From contig JAPWJX010000001.1 of assembly GCA_028283855.1 (NCBI GenBank), positions 1-64,000 of the forward strand: a stretch of DNA of 64,000 nucleotides, read 5' to 3'. The translations under genes were made by a program, and so were the position numbers. Numbering within the stretch: position 1 is the first letter of the stretch; each line of letters opens with the position of its first letter. Source of the DNA: Verrucomicrobium sp. (GTDB lineage: Bacteria > Verrucomicrobiota > Verrucomicrobiia > Methylacidiphilales > GAS474). Below the pieces are notes generated by a model. It had not been told where the DNA came from. It saw only the letters and a program-made list of their open reading frames with translations, and searched no databases. Shown here piece after piece: positions 43,503 through 52,914 of the stretch.

Positions 43503-45989
43503 ATGGCCGCCACCAAGCCGACCCCGACTCATGCATACGCCGAGGTTTGGGGCATCCTCTGCTTCGGCGGGGTGCTGTTGACTGTCCTCAGTCTCTTCTC
43601 CTATGACGCCTACGACATCGGCGTCAACACCTCCCAGGCCAACCTCCAGATCAACAACGCCATCGGTCCGGTGGGGGCCTACCTCTCCTTCTTCCTTTTT
43701 GCCTCCTTCGGCATGGCCGCCTATGTCGTCCCGCTGCTGCTCCTGACGGCCAGCATCGCCTTCGTCCGAAAGTGGGAGATCCCCTGGAAGGAGTGTTTCT
43801 TTTGGGCCGTACTCTTTTTGGCCGGGCTCTGCGGCCTGCTCGACCTGCCCCCCAGCTTCGCGGACGGGTGGCGGCGGAAGATCGACGTGGGGAGCGTGGG
43901 CGGCTTCTTCGGGGAAAACCTGAACGCCTTTCTCCTGGTCCGTTTCCTGGGCCGGACCGGCGCGGCGATCCTCCTTAGCTCGATGACGATCACCTCCTTC
44001 ATCTTCCTCTTCCGGCAGCGGCCCATCGGGCTGGCCATCGCCTTTGCGGAGTGGTGCGTGGAGAGCTGGCAGGAATACCTGGAAAGCCGCCTGGAGAAAA
44101 AAGAGGGCTCCGCCGGCCGCATCGCCGTGGCGGAGCGCCGCCTCCGCCAGGAAGAGCAGATCCTGCAGAAGAAGATCACCCGCCTGGCCAAGGCCCCTCA
44201 GCCCGCCGCCGCCCCGGCCGCCGCGGCCATCCCGGAACCCCGCGTCATCGACACCTCCTACACCCCCGCATCCGTGCCGGAACCAGAGCCCGCCGCCGTC
44301 CAGGCCGCACCGCCGGCGGAGGAAGAGGTGGAAGAGCCCGCCGCGGAGGCAGCTCCCGCCCCCAAGCGCGCGCCGAAGAAGGCCCCCGCGCCCGCCGCCG
44401 TCCCGGCGGGCCCCGTGCCCGACTTCACCGGCTACGCCCTGCCGCCCCTCGACCTCCTGCAGAAGAACAACGCCGTCGCCCGTCCCCAGGCCACCTCGGA
44501 GGCGGAGCTGCGGGAGAACGCCGAACTGCTCGTCGCCACCCTGCGCACCTTCGGCATCGAGGTGACCCCGGGCGACATCACCAAGGGAACCACCATCACC
44601 CGTTACGAGGTCTACCCCGCTCCCGGCGTCCGGGTCGACCGCATCGTCAGCCTCCAGCGGGACCTCGCCCGCTCCCTCAAGGCGGAGCGGATCAACATCC
44701 TGGCCCCCATCCCCGGGCGCGACTCCGTCGGCATCGAGATCCCGAACACCTCGAAGGTCCCCGTCGTCCTGCGCGACCTCTTCGAGACGCCGGAGTGGAC
44801 CGCCGCCCTGGCCAAGGGGAAGATCCCCTTGGCGCTGGGGAAGGACGTCTACGGCCAGACCCTCGTCGCCGACCTGGCGGAGATGCCCCACCTCCTCATC
44901 GCGGGAACGACCGGCTCCGGCAAATCGGTCTGCATCAACTCGATCCTCCTCTCCCTCCTCTTCAAGTTCACCCCCGCCGACCTGCGCCTGATTCTCGTCG
45001 ACCCCAAGCAGGTCGAAATGCAGGTCTACAACGCGGTGCCCCACCTCGTCGTTCCCGTCGTCGTCGAGCCGAAGAAAGTCCTCGTCGCCCTCAACTGGGT
45101 CATCAAGGAAATGGAGAAACGCTACCGCATCCTGGCCCAGACCGGCGTGCGGAACATCTCCGCCTTCAACGGCCGCGTCCGCACCCCGGCCAAGCCCGCG
45201 TCGGAAGAGGAGCAGATGGACCTGCTCGATCAGCAGGGCGGGGAAGGGGAGGCGGACGACGAGGGCGCGCCGCCCGCGCCGAAGTCCCCCGCGGACGACA
45301 TTCCCGACCGCCTCCCCTACATCGTCGTCATCATCGACGAGCTGGCCGACCTCATGCAGACCACCTCCGCCGAAGTGGAGACGGCCATCGTCCGCCTCTG
45401 CCAAAAGGCGCGCGCGGCGGGCATCCACCTCATCGTCGCCACGCAGACCCCGCGCCGGGAGGTCATCACCAGCCTCATCAAGACAAACATCCCCTCCCGC
45501 GTCGCCTTCCAGGTGCCCAGCGCCCTCGACTCCCGCGTCATCCTGGACGAGAACGGCGCGGAAAACCTCCTGGGCAAGGGCGACATGCTCTACCTCCCCC
45601 CCGGCTCCGGGAAGACCCTTCGCGGGCAGGGGGCCTTCGTCTCGGACGAGGAAGTCCTGCGCGTCGTCGAGGCCGCGGCCAAGCAGGCCCCCAACACCTT
45701 CGACTCGGAAATCCACCGCAAGCTCAACCCCGGCGGCGGCGGGGGCGGCGAGGCCGTTTCCGACGAGGACCGGGAGCTCGTCCTTCAGTGCATGGAAGTC
45801 ATGCGCCAGGAAAAGCGGGCCAGCACCTCCATGCTCCAGCGCCGCCTGCGCCTGGGCTACAACCGGGCCGCCTGGGTCGTCGACTTCCTGGAGCGCAACG
45901 GCGTCCTGGGGCCGGAAAACGGCGCCAAGCCGCGCGAAATCCTGGTCGACCTCGACCAGTTCGATCCCGAAAGCCTCTTTGCGGGTTGA
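43503..45989 (+). CDS. ftsK: DNA translocase FtsK/SpoIIIE
   Basis: An 828-residue protein. Four N-terminal membrane helices (about residues 12-165) anchor it at the septum; a Pro/Ala/Glu-rich linker (about 215-310) follows. The motor domain has Walker A AGTTGSGKSVCIN, LVDPKQVEMQ, Walker B YIVVIIDELADLM, and QTPRREVITSLIKTNIPSR. The C-terminal winged helix gamma domain (about 760-828) would read KOPS-like sequences. It pumps chromosome DNA during division and activates XerCD at dif. The start ATG at 43503 is divergent from the STAS gene. Confidence 0.97.
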   Translation: MAATKPTPTHAYAEVWGILCFGGVLLTVLSLFSYDAYDIGVNTSQANLQINNAIGPVGAYLSFFLFASFGMAAYVVPLLLLTASIAFVRKWEIPWKECFFWAVLFLAGLCGLLDLPPSFADGWRRKIDVGSVGGFFGENLNAFLLVRFLGRTGAAILLSSMTITSFIFLFRQRPIGLAIAFAEWCVESWQEYLESRLEKKEGSAGRIAVAERRLRQEEQILQKKITRLAKAPQPAAAPAAAAIPEPRVIDTSYTPASVPEPEPAAVQAAPPAEEEVEEPAAEAAPAPKRAPKKAPAPAAVPAGPVPDFTGYALPPLDLLQKNNAVARPQATSEAELRENAELLVATLRTFGIEVTPGDITKGTTITRYEVYPAPGVRVDRIVSLQRDLARSLKAERINILAPIPGRDSVGIEIPNTSKVPVVLRDLFETPEWTAALAKGKIPLALGKDVYGQTLVADLAEMPHLLIAGTTGSGKSVCINSILLSLLFKFTPADLRLILVDPKQVEMQVYNAVPHLVVPVVVEPKKVLVALNWVIKEMEKRYRILAQTGVRNISAFNGRVRTPAKPASEEEQMDLLDQQGGEGEADDEGAPPAPKSPADDIPDRLPYIVVIIDELADLMQTTSAEVETAIVRLCQKARAAGIHLIVATQTPRREVITSLIKTNIPSRVAFQVPSALDSRVILDENGAENLLGKGDMLYLPPGSGKTLRGQGAFVSDEEVLRVVEAAAKQAPNTFDSEIHRKLNPGGGGGGEAVSDEDRELVLQCMEVMRQEKRASTSMLQRRLRLGYNRAAWVVDFLERNGVLGPENGAKPREILVDLDQFDPESLFAG

Positions 45990-46035
45990 TAAACCCCTTC
46001 CCCTTGATACCGTGACGAATTCCCCTTTCATAACG

Positions 46036-46731
46036 ATGAAAAGCGTCGGTACCCAATTGCGCGAAGCGCGCGCCGCCCGCGGCCTGACCTCCAAGGCCGC
46101 CGCCAAGCTCACCAAGATCAAGGAACAGCAGCTCCTCCAGCTGGAAGCGGAGGCATACGACCAATTTCCCGCCCCCGCCTACGTCCGGGGCTTCGTCCGC
46201 ATCTACGCGCGGACCCTCGGCCTGGACGAGGAAGCCGTCCTGCGCGACCTCGACCAGGTGCTGCTGAAGAAGGAAGACTCCCCCGCCTACCCCGCGCCGC
46301 TCCCCTACATCGACCGGAACGAGGAGCGCCGCTTCAGCCAGCCCCGGTTCCTCCGCCGCCTCACCTTCCTGGCCGCCCTGCTCATGGCCGGGGCAGTCCT
46401 CCTCATCCTGGCCATCCGCATCCGCCAGGTACTGCCCTCCTCCGCTCCGGCGCCTTCTGCCGCGGCGCCCGCGGCGGCTGCCATCGATCCGGTGCCCACT
46501 CCGCCCGCCGTCCCCGCTGATCCGGCGGACGAGCCCGTGGCCAAGGCGACGGCCATCGTCACCCCCGGGACTCCGGCAGCGGCCGCGCCCGCCCCGGACG
46601 AGCCCGTGGCCAAGGCCGTCCCCATCGCTCCCGCTTCGCCCGTCCCCGCCTCGGCGGCCGCCGTCTCCGCGCCCGCCCATCCCAACCCCACCCCGACTCC
46701 CGCCGCCAGCCATGAAATCACCACTCCCTGA
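46036..46731 (+). CDS. RodZ-like helix-turn-helix membrane protein
   Basis: A 231-residue protein: an N-terminal HTH_25 domain (VGTQLREARAARGLTSKAAA; YDQFPAPAYVRGFVRIYART), a basic juxtamembrane segment (RFLRRL), one membrane helix (about residues 112-132) and a periplasmic Ala/Pro tail of about 95 residues. RodZ ties MreB to the cell wall machinery; here the usual beta-domain DUF4115 is replaced by low-complexity sequence, so the periplasmic function may differ. An in-frame upstream start at 45979 is less likely. Its 3' end overlaps rimO by 20 bases. Confidence 0.85.
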   Translation: MKSVGTQLREARAARGLTSKAAAKLTKIKEQQLLQLEAEAYDQFPAPAYVRGFVRIYARTLGLDEEAVLRDLDQVLLKKEDSPAYPAPLPYIDRNEERRFSQPRFLRRLTFLAALLMAGAVLLILAIRIRQVLPSSAPAPSAAAPAAAAIDPVPTPPAVPADPADEPVAKATAIVTPGTPAAAAPAPDEPVAKAVPIAPASPVPASAAAVSAPAHPNPTPTPAASHEITTP

Positions 46732-48124
46732 GCCCCCCGCCGCCGCCGCCGAGGCGACGGTCAAAGTCGGCCTCATCTCCCTGGGCTGCGCCAAGAACCT
46801 CGTCGACTCGGAAATCATGATCGGCCACCTCCACCAGGCGGGCATGGCCATGACGCCGGACGCGGCGGAGGCCGACGTCCTCATCGTCAACACCTGCTCC
46901 TTCATCGACGAGTCAAAGGAGGAGAGCATCGAGGCCATCTTCGAGGCCAACCGCGACCGCGGCATGCACCGCCGCCGGGGCGGGCAGAAGCTCATCGTCG
47001 CCGGGTGCATGGCCCAGCGCTTCTCCAAGCAGCTGCCCAAGCTCATGCCGGAGGTCGACGCCTTCATCGGCCTGGACCAGATCACCAAGGTGGCCCCCAT
47101 CATCGAGGGGCTCCTGGGCAAGGAGAAGGCCGCCGACGCGCCGGAAAACTTCGTCACCCCCAATTCCCGCTACATCCCGGACTACGACACGCCGCGCTTC
47201 CGCCTCACGCCGCAGCACAGCGCCTACGTGAAGATCGCGGAGGGGTGCAACCACCCCTGCGCCTTCTGCATCATCCCGCAGATCCGGGGCCGCCACCGCA
47301 GCCGCAGCATCGCCTCCATCGTTGAGGAAGTGCGCCGCCTGGCCGCCGCCGGGGTCAAGGAATTCAACCTCATTTCCCAGGACACCACCTACTTCGGCAT
47401 GGACCGGTGGGAGGAGAAGGCCGGCCCGCGCCAGAAGATCGACTCCACGCGCGGCGAAACTCTCTGCGACCTCCTGCGCGCCCTCCAGGCCGTCGAGGGG
47501 GACTTCTGGATCCGCCTCCTCTACACCCACCCCGCCCACTGGAGCGACGAGCTGATCGAAACCATCGCCCAGTGCGACAAGGTGGCCCGCTACGTCGACA
47601 TGCCCCTCCAGCACATCTCCCAGCACATGCTGGAGGCGATGCGCCGGGAGACTTCGGAAGAATACGTCCGCGACCTCGTCGCCCGCATCCGCAAGGGGAT
47701 CCCGGGCGTCACCCTGCGCACCACCTTCATCGTCGGCTTCCCCGGCGAGACGGAGGACGATTTCCAGACCCTCCTCGGCTTCATCAAAGAGACCGAATTC
47801 GACCGCCTGGGCGTCTTCCGCTACTCCCAGGAGGAAGGGACCCGCGCCGCCAAGATGGAAGAGCAGCTCCCGGAGCCGGTTAAGAAAGCCCGCTGGAACC
47901 AGGCCATGGCCCTCCAGCGCGACCTGGCGGAGAGCGTCGGCGAGCGTTTCGTCGGCCGCCGCCTGCGCGTCCTGGTGGAAAAGCCCGGCATCGGCCGCAC
48001 CCAGGGGGACGCCCCGGAGGTCGACGGCCAGGTCATCCTTTCCGGGGAGGCACCCGTCTCCACGTTCGTGGAGGTGGAAGTCACCGGCTGCCGCGGCTAC
48101 GACCTCCTGGCCAAGGTTATCTAA
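46712..48124 (+). CDS. rimO: ribosomal protein S12 methylthiotransferase RimO
   Basis: A 470-residue radical-SAM enzyme. The N-terminal UPF0004 domain has SLGCAKNLVDSE, NTCSFIDESKEESI and VAGCMAQRF, providing three cluster cysteines. The radical-SAM CxxxCxxC is CNHPCAFC in EGCNHPCAFCIIPQIRGRHR. A C-terminal TRAM domain (about 405-470) ends with FVEVEVTGCRGYDLLAKV. It adds a methylthio group to an Asp of ribosomal protein S12. The sequence fits RimO rather than MiaB. It is co-directional with pgsA 11 bases downstream. Confidence 0.95.
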   Translation: MKSPLPEPPAAAAEATVKVGLISLGCAKNLVDSEIMIGHLHQAGMAMTPDAAEADVLIVNTCSFIDESKEESIEAIFEANRDRGMHRRRGGQKLIVAGCMAQRFSKQLPKLMPEVDAFIGLDQITKVAPIIEGLLGKEKAADAPENFVTPNSRYIPDYDTPRFRLTPQHSAYVKIAEGCNHPCAFCIIPQIRGRHRSRSIASIVEEVRRLAAAGVKEFNLISQDTTYFGMDRWEEKAGPRQKIDSTRGETLCDLLRALQAVEGDFWIRLLYTHPAHWSDELIETIAQCDKVARYVDMPLQHISQHMLEAMRRETSEEYVRDLVARIRKGIPGVTLRTTFIVGFPGETEDDFQTLLGFIKETEFDRLGVFRYSQEEGTRAAKMEEQLPEPVKKARWNQAMALQRDLAESVGERFVGRRLRVLVEKPGIGRTQGDAPEVDGQVILSGEAPVSTFVEVEVTGCRGYDLLAKVI

Positions 48125-48135
48125 GGAACGACTGC

Positions 48136-49296
48136 ATGCACCGTTTCCGCGTCGCCCTGAACCTGCCGAACCAGCTCACCCTGGGGCGGCTCGGCCTTTG
48201 CGTCTTCTTCGTCGCGGCGATGTCGTTCGACTTTCCCTACAGCCGCACCCTGGCCCTGGCCATCTTCGTCGTCGCCAGCCTGACAGACTGGCTCGACGGC
48301 GCGCTGGCTCGCCGCTACGGCCTCATCACCGACCTGGGAAAGCTCCTCGATCCCCTGGCGGACAAGATCCTCATCAGCGCCGCCTTCATCGGCCTCATGG
48401 GGGACCAGGTCGGCGCGCCCATGTGGGTCGTCGTCACCATCATCGCGCGGGAATTCCTCATCACCGGCCTGCGCATCGTCGCCGCCAACCAGGGCTTCAT
48501 CATGGCCGCCGAGCGGGCGGGCAAGCACAAGACCGTCTCCCAGATGGCCTTCGTCACCGTCGCCCTCATCCTGGAAAGCGCGGACGAGCTGGGCATCGGC
48601 GAGAGCCACTTCCTCTCCCTCCTCGACTTCGTCCAGCCGCTCCTCCTCTGGATCACCCTGGGCATCACCGTCGGCTCCGGGGCGATTTATTTCTACAAGA
48701 ACCGCGGCCTCTTCGCCGACGCGGCGGAGACGGAGGAATCCTCCCGCCCCGCCTTCAAGGAATGGCGCTCCGTCGTCGCCGCCCTCGCCAAGGGGGAACA
48801 GGCCGTCATTCTGCGCAAGGGAGGCATCGCGGAGGGGAAAAGCGGCTTCCAGCCCGTCCACGAGCGCTTCTGGCTCCTGCCCACCCGCTTCCATGAGGAA
48901 GAGGGCAAGCTGAAGCCCGGCGCCGTCCTCCCTCCGGAGCACGCCGCTGACGAGGCCCCCGTCACCCTCTCCGCCTGGGCGGAGGTGGCCGAGGTCCGCT
49001 ACCTGACCCGCTGGGAAGAGGTCGAGGCCCTGGCCCCGTTCCATCACTGGACCACCGAGGCGATGCGCGAGCGGTTCGATTGGAAAGAGCCCGGCCTCCA
49101 CTGCTTCGTCCTGCGCGTATACCGCCTGGACGAGCCGGTCACCGTTCCTTGGCAGAAGAATTTCGGCGGCTGCCGTTCCTGGACGGAAGCGCCCGCCGAC
49201 TGGGCCGGGCGCCCTTCCGTTCCCGCGATGGATGAGGCCGCCTTCGCCGCCCTGCGCCAGCGCGTGAACGGAGCGGTCGCCACGCCCGTTTCTTAA
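48136..49296 (+). CDS. pgsA: CDP-diacylglycerol-glycerol-3-phosphate phosphatidyltransferase fused to DUF1802
   Basis: A 386-residue fusion in one uninterrupted frame. Residues 1-190 are PgsA: multi-pass membrane helices and the CDP-alcohol phosphotransferase motif DGALARRYGLITDLGKLLDP (residues 54-73). It makes phosphatidylglycerophosphate. Residues about 206-375 form a soluble DUF1802 domain: FKEWRSVVAALAKGEQAVIL, then RKGGIAEGK, FWLLPTRFHEE and HCFVLRVYRL. DUF1802 is normally a stand-alone protein of unknown function. Both halves are complete. It follows rimO by 11 bases and precedes the DJ-1 fusion by 14 bases. Confidence 0.92.
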   Translation: MHRFRVALNLPNQLTLGRLGLCVFFVAAMSFDFPYSRTLALAIFVVASLTDWLDGALARRYGLITDLGKLLDPLADKILISAAFIGLMGDQVGAPMWVVVTIIAREFLITGLRIVAANQGFIMAAERAGKHKTVSQMAFVTVALILESADELGIGESHFLSLLDFVQPLLLWITLGITVGSGAIYFYKNRGLFADAAETEESSRPAFKEWRSVVAALAKGEQAVILRKGGIAEGKSGFQPVHERFWLLPTRFHEEEGKLKPGAVLPPEHAADEAPVTLSAWAEVAEVRYLTRWEEVEALAPFHHWTTEAMRERFDWKEPGLHCFVLRVYRLDEPVTVPWQKNFGGCRSWTEAPADWAGRPSVPAMDEAAFAALRQRVNGAVATPVS

Positions 49297-49310
49297 GCTA
49301 TAGTGGGGCC

Positions 49311-50273
49311 ATGCCTTCCGCCCTGGTCATTCTGGCCCCCGGTTTCGAGGAGATCGAGGGGATCACTGTCATCGACATCCTGCGCCGCGCTGAATTTACG
49401 GTGACGGCGGCGGGCCTGGTCCCCGGCGTCATCACCGCCGCGCGCGGCACGCGCCACTTGGCGGACGTCGACCTCAACGAAGTCCTGCGGAACGACTTCG
49501 ACGTCGTCGTCCTCCCCGGCGGCGGACCCGGCACCGCCCACCTGAAGGTCGACGACCGTGTGAAGGCCGTCCTGGAGCGGCAGGCCGCCGCGGATCGCTG
49601 GGTGGCCGCCCTCTGCGCCGCGCCCACGGTCCTTTTGGAACACGGCTTTTTTCCCGACGCGCCGCTCACCTGCCATCCCTCCGAGCAGGCGAAGGTGCCG
49701 CCCGCCCGGCTCCGGGGCACACAGCGCGTCGTCGTCTCCGGCAAGCTCATCACCGGCCTGGCGGCGGGCGCGGCATTGGAGTTTTCCTACGAGATCGTCC
49801 GGCGCCTCCTGGGGGAGGAGGCCGTCCGCAAGGTCAACCAGGGCGTCTGCGCCCAGGGCCACCGCAATCCCGTGCTGGGCGGCGGTTTCCACCACACCGC
49901 CATCCAGGTGCGGAATTACGACGAGACGATCGCATTCTACAAGAAGCTGGGCTTCACCGAGAAGGTCGCCTGGAAGCACGACGCCCGCCGGGCGGCGATG
50001 CTCGACAGCGGCGACGGCAACTACCTGGAAGTCTTCGAGCGGGAGGCCCGGCTGGGCGAGATTCCGGCGGAAGGAGGAATCCTCCACTTCGCCCTCCGCA
50101 CGCCGGACGTCGACGCCGCCCACGCGGCCGCCCTGGCGGCGGGGGCGACGGAGCAGCGCGCGCCCGCCGACGTGACGATCCCGAACGAGGCCTACCCCGT
50201 CCCCGTCCGCATCTCCTTCGTGAAGGCCCCGGGCGGCGAGGTGGTCGAGTTCTTCCAGAACGAGCTGACCTAG
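49311..50273 (+). CDS. DJ-1/PfpI domain fused to a VOC/glyoxalase domain
   Basis: A 320-residue fusion. Residues 1-185 are a DJ-1/ThiJ fold with Glu 16 (FEEIEG) and nucleophilic Cys 102 (AALCAAPTVL), followed by CHPSEQ and SGKLITGLAAGAA. Residues about 190-320 are a VOC module: FHHTAIQVRNYDETIAFYKK and GILHFALRTPDVDAAHA. DJ-1 proteins act as glutathione-independent glyoxalase/deglycase; VOC modules include glyoxalase I. The fusion suggests one protein handling reactive carbonyls in two ways, but either part may have another substrate. Confidence 0.9.
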   Translation: MPSALVILAPGFEEIEGITVIDILRRAEFTVTAAGLVPGVITAARGTRHLADVDLNEVLRNDFDVVVLPGGGPGTAHLKVDDRVKAVLERQAAADRWVAALCAAPTVLLEHGFFPDAPLTCHPSEQAKVPPARLRGTQRVVVSGKLITGLAAGAALEFSYEIVRRLLGEEAVRKVNQGVCAQGHRNPVLGGGFHHTAIQVRNYDETIAFYKKLGFTEKVAWKHDARRAAMLDSGDGNYLEVFEREARLGEIPAEGGILHFALRTPDVDAAHAAALAAGATEQRAPADVTIPNEAYPVPVRISFVKAPGGEVVEFFQNELT

Positions 50274-50274
50274 C

Positions 50275-51183
50275 TTAGCTAGGCAGCTTCTCCAGCGCCG
50301 CGATCCGGTCGTCGAGCGACGGGTGGTCGGCGAAGAGGGAGGCGTGGCGCGGGGCGCCGTTGATCTTGAAGGCGTTGAAGGCCGGGGCGCGGTTGTCGAC
50401 CACGGGCGCGCCCGCCGCCACCTGCACCTCGGTGATCTCCTTCAGGCGGCGCAGCGCGGCCAGCATCGGCCCTTTCCCTTCCAGCGCGGCGGAGCCGGCA
50501 TCGGCCCGGTATTCGCGGGCGCGGGAGTAGGCGTAGATGACCAGGCTAGCCAGGAAGCCGAAGAGGATCTGGAAGGCCAGGCTGGCCAGGAAGAAGCCGA
50601 TCCCTTCCCCCCGCTCCTCGCGGCCGCCGGAAAGGGCGCGGTCCAGGAAGAAGGCGAAGACGCGGGAGAGGAAGATGACGAAGGTGTTCAGGATGCCCTG
50701 GAGAAGGGTCATGGTCACCATGTCGCCGTTGGAGACGTGGGTGATCTCATGGGCCAGGACGCCGGTCACTTCCTCCCGGGTCATGGTGTGGAGGAGGCCG
50801 GTGCTGACCGCCACCAGGGAATTGCTGCGGGAGGGGCCGGTGGCGAAGGCGTTGGCCTCCGGGCTGTCGTAGATGCCCACTTCCGGCATGGCGATGCGGG
50901 CCTTGGCGGCCTGGCTGCGGACGGTGTCGACGAGCCACTGCTCGGCCTCGCTGGAGGGCTTTTCGATCACCTGGATCTGGTAGGCCATCTTGGCCATCCA
51001 CTTGGACATGGCCAGGGAGATGAAGCTGCCGGTGAAGCCGCAGACCAGGGAGAAGCCGAGGAGTTCCGTGTAGCTGATGCCGTTGGCGTAGAGCCAGTGG
51101 TCGACCCCCAGGAGGCGGGTCACGATGGTGATCGCCGCCAGGATGGCGATGTTGGTGAGGATGAAAAGGAGGATGCGTTTCAT
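50275..51183 (-). CDS. htpX: membrane zinc protease HtpX
   Basis: A 302-residue inner-membrane protease. Two N-terminal helices (about 5-20 and 35-57), the zinc motif HEITH in VLAHEITHVSNGD, two further helices (about 155-215) and the third ligand Glu in YSRAREYRADAGSAA. NAFATGPSRSNSLVAVSTGL is the HtpX hallmark. It degrades damaged membrane proteins with FtsH and is usually stress-induced. It converges with the DJ-1/VOC gene by one base and lies 56 bases downstream of the S41-like gene. Confidence 0.97.
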   Translation of the reverse strand: MKRILLFILTNIAILAAITIVTRLLGVDHWLYANGISYTELLGFSLVCGFTGSFISLAMSKWMAKMAYQIQVIEKPSSEAEQWLVDTVRSQAAKARIAMPEVGIYDSPEANAFATGPSRSNSLVAVSTGLLHTMTREEVTGVLAHEITHVSNGDMVTMTLLQGILNTFVIFLSRVFAFFLDRALSGGREERGEGIGFFLASLAFQILFGFLASLVIYAYSRAREYRADAGSAALEGKGPMLAALRRLKEITEVQVAAGAPVVDNRAPAFNAFKINGAPRHASLFADHPSLDDRIAALEKLPS

Positions 51184-51239
51184 GGGTTGGGAAGCTCAGT
51201 TTAGGAGCCCTTATCCCCCGCGCAAGTGAAACTGGAAAG

Positions 51240-52914
51240 CTACTCCGCGGCGGGCCGGGAGAAGGTGGGGAGGACGGTGATCGCCTTGAGGGCGTCGACG
51301 GCCTGGAGAAGGATGATGTCCTTGGGCGCCAGGGGTTTGGATTCGGCCGCGGCCGGGGATTTTCTGCCCGCCCGGCGGATGGCTTCCGCCTGCGGGCTCT
51401 GGTCGCGGGCCAGGATGGTCTCGTTGACCTCCGGCGGGGCGGAGGTGGAGGCGATGACCTCGGCGGGGGAGGTGGTGTCGAGTTGGGCCAGGGCCAGGCG
51501 CTCTTCTTCCGGCGTCACGCTGACGGCGATGTCCGGGGTGATCGGCTCGCCCAGGAAGGGGTGGTCGTCCGGGCGGCGGACGGCGGCCACCGGCATGTGG
51601 AGGACCCGGCTTTCGTCCAGCCGGAAGTCGCCGAAGAGGGCGGCCTCCCCCGGCGTGGCCTGGCCGACGAGGATGGCGTTCCGTTCCCGGCGCAGCACGT
51701 CGGCCAGCGCCTCCGCCGCGCCGCGCGTGCCCGCGTCGACGAGGACGACGAGAGGGCCGTCGTAGACGGTGGCCGCCTCGTCGGAGGCCTGGGTCTTGTA
51801 GGACTTCAGAATGGTCTGCGGGCCGTCGACGGTGAAGAGGGCCTTTTCCGGGCGCATGAGGAGGGCGGCCAGGCGGGCGGCTCCGGCGAAGTCGGACGGG
51901 GCGGTGGTGCCCCGCAGGTCGAGGATCAGGCCGTTGATGGCCCGCTCCGGGCCGCCCTGGTTCCATTCCCGCAGCTGGCGGGAGAGGCGCGGCCAGCCGC
52001 CCGTTGGGCGCGGCCAGGCCGGGGGCGCGCCAGTAGCCGATGCGGCCGGGCAGGAGGTTGGTGCGGGTGGTCGGGGCGCTTTCCTTTTCCGCCGCGGGGA
52101 CGATGCGGACGCCGGGCAGGCGGAAGAGTTCCCGGCCGATGTTCTCATTCGGCACCTTTTCCAGGCCGGAGCTGCGGAGGAGGGCGGGATCGTAATAGTT
52201 CTTTTCCAGCAGGGCGTAGATCGCGCCGTGGGAGGCGTCCGGCGCGGGGGACGCGGCGGTGGCGGGAAGGGTGATCTCGATCTTGGCCTTCGGCGCGGGC
52301 GGCTGGACCACCACCGCCGGGGGCGGCAGCGGGGCGGGCGCGGGCTTTTTAGGCGTGAGGGTGAGCGGAGGGGGCGGCGGAACGGCGGCGGCGGGCAGGA
52401 CTTCTTCCTGGGCGGGCAGGACGATTTCCGGCGCGGGGGCGGCGGGAGGCTCGACGGGGGTGGCGTAGAGGATGATCTCGTCGTCCGGGATCATCTCCGC
52501 CGGGACGGTGACGGGCGGCGGGGAGGGGGGGACCGGCTTGGCCTTCGCCACGGGTTCCGGCTTTGCCTTGGCGGTTTTCTTGGCGGGGGCCTTCTTGGCT
52601 TTTTCCTTCTTGGCGGGGGGCGGCGTGACGGCCACGGCGGGCTTCACGGTGGCGTCGTCATCGGCGGCGGCCGGTTCCAGCGGTTTGGCGGAACGGATCT
52701 CTTCCGCGTCGGCGGCGTCGGCGGGTTTGGGGGCCTTCTTTTTCGCGGGGGCGGTCTCCGGCGGCTCGACGGGGAGGGCGGGGAGGATGGCGTCGTCCTG
52801 GGCCAGGACGGCCGACGGCGTGGGAAAGGGCTCCTGTCCCCGCGCGGGCACCGATAGGGCCGCGCCGGCCCAGAGGGCGCTGAGGAAAAGGGAGGCGGAG
52901 CGGCGCATGGTCAC
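51240..52914 (-). pseudogene. S41-like C-terminal-processing protease homologue, frameshifted
   Basis: Start ATG at 52914 overlaps the purD stop by 4 bases. The first frame encodes a signal peptide (residues 1-26), a long Ala/Pro/Lys-rich linker (about 30-240) and then KNYYDPALLRSSGLEKVP. Near 52000 the frame shifts by one base, and the C-terminal S41-like sequence (INGLILDLRGTTAPSDFA, GPLVVLVDAGTRGAAEALAD, ILVGQATPGEAALFG) continues in another frame to 51240. Restoring the frame gives about 557 residues. The position of the S41 catalytic serine reads DAGTRGAAE, so no nucleophile is evident. This may be a sequencing error or a recent mutation in an already non-catalytic homologue. Confidence 0.7.

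Noticed and set aside
43497-46121. 874-residue open frame opposite ftsK
   Set aside because: FtsK on the other strand has all motor motifs; the reverse frame is low-complexity and has no domain.
51990-52015. Programmed frameshift in the S41-like gene
   Set aside because: No slippery heptamer, Shine-Dalgarno-like stimulator or clear downstream hairpin was seen; a mutation or sequencing error is more likely.
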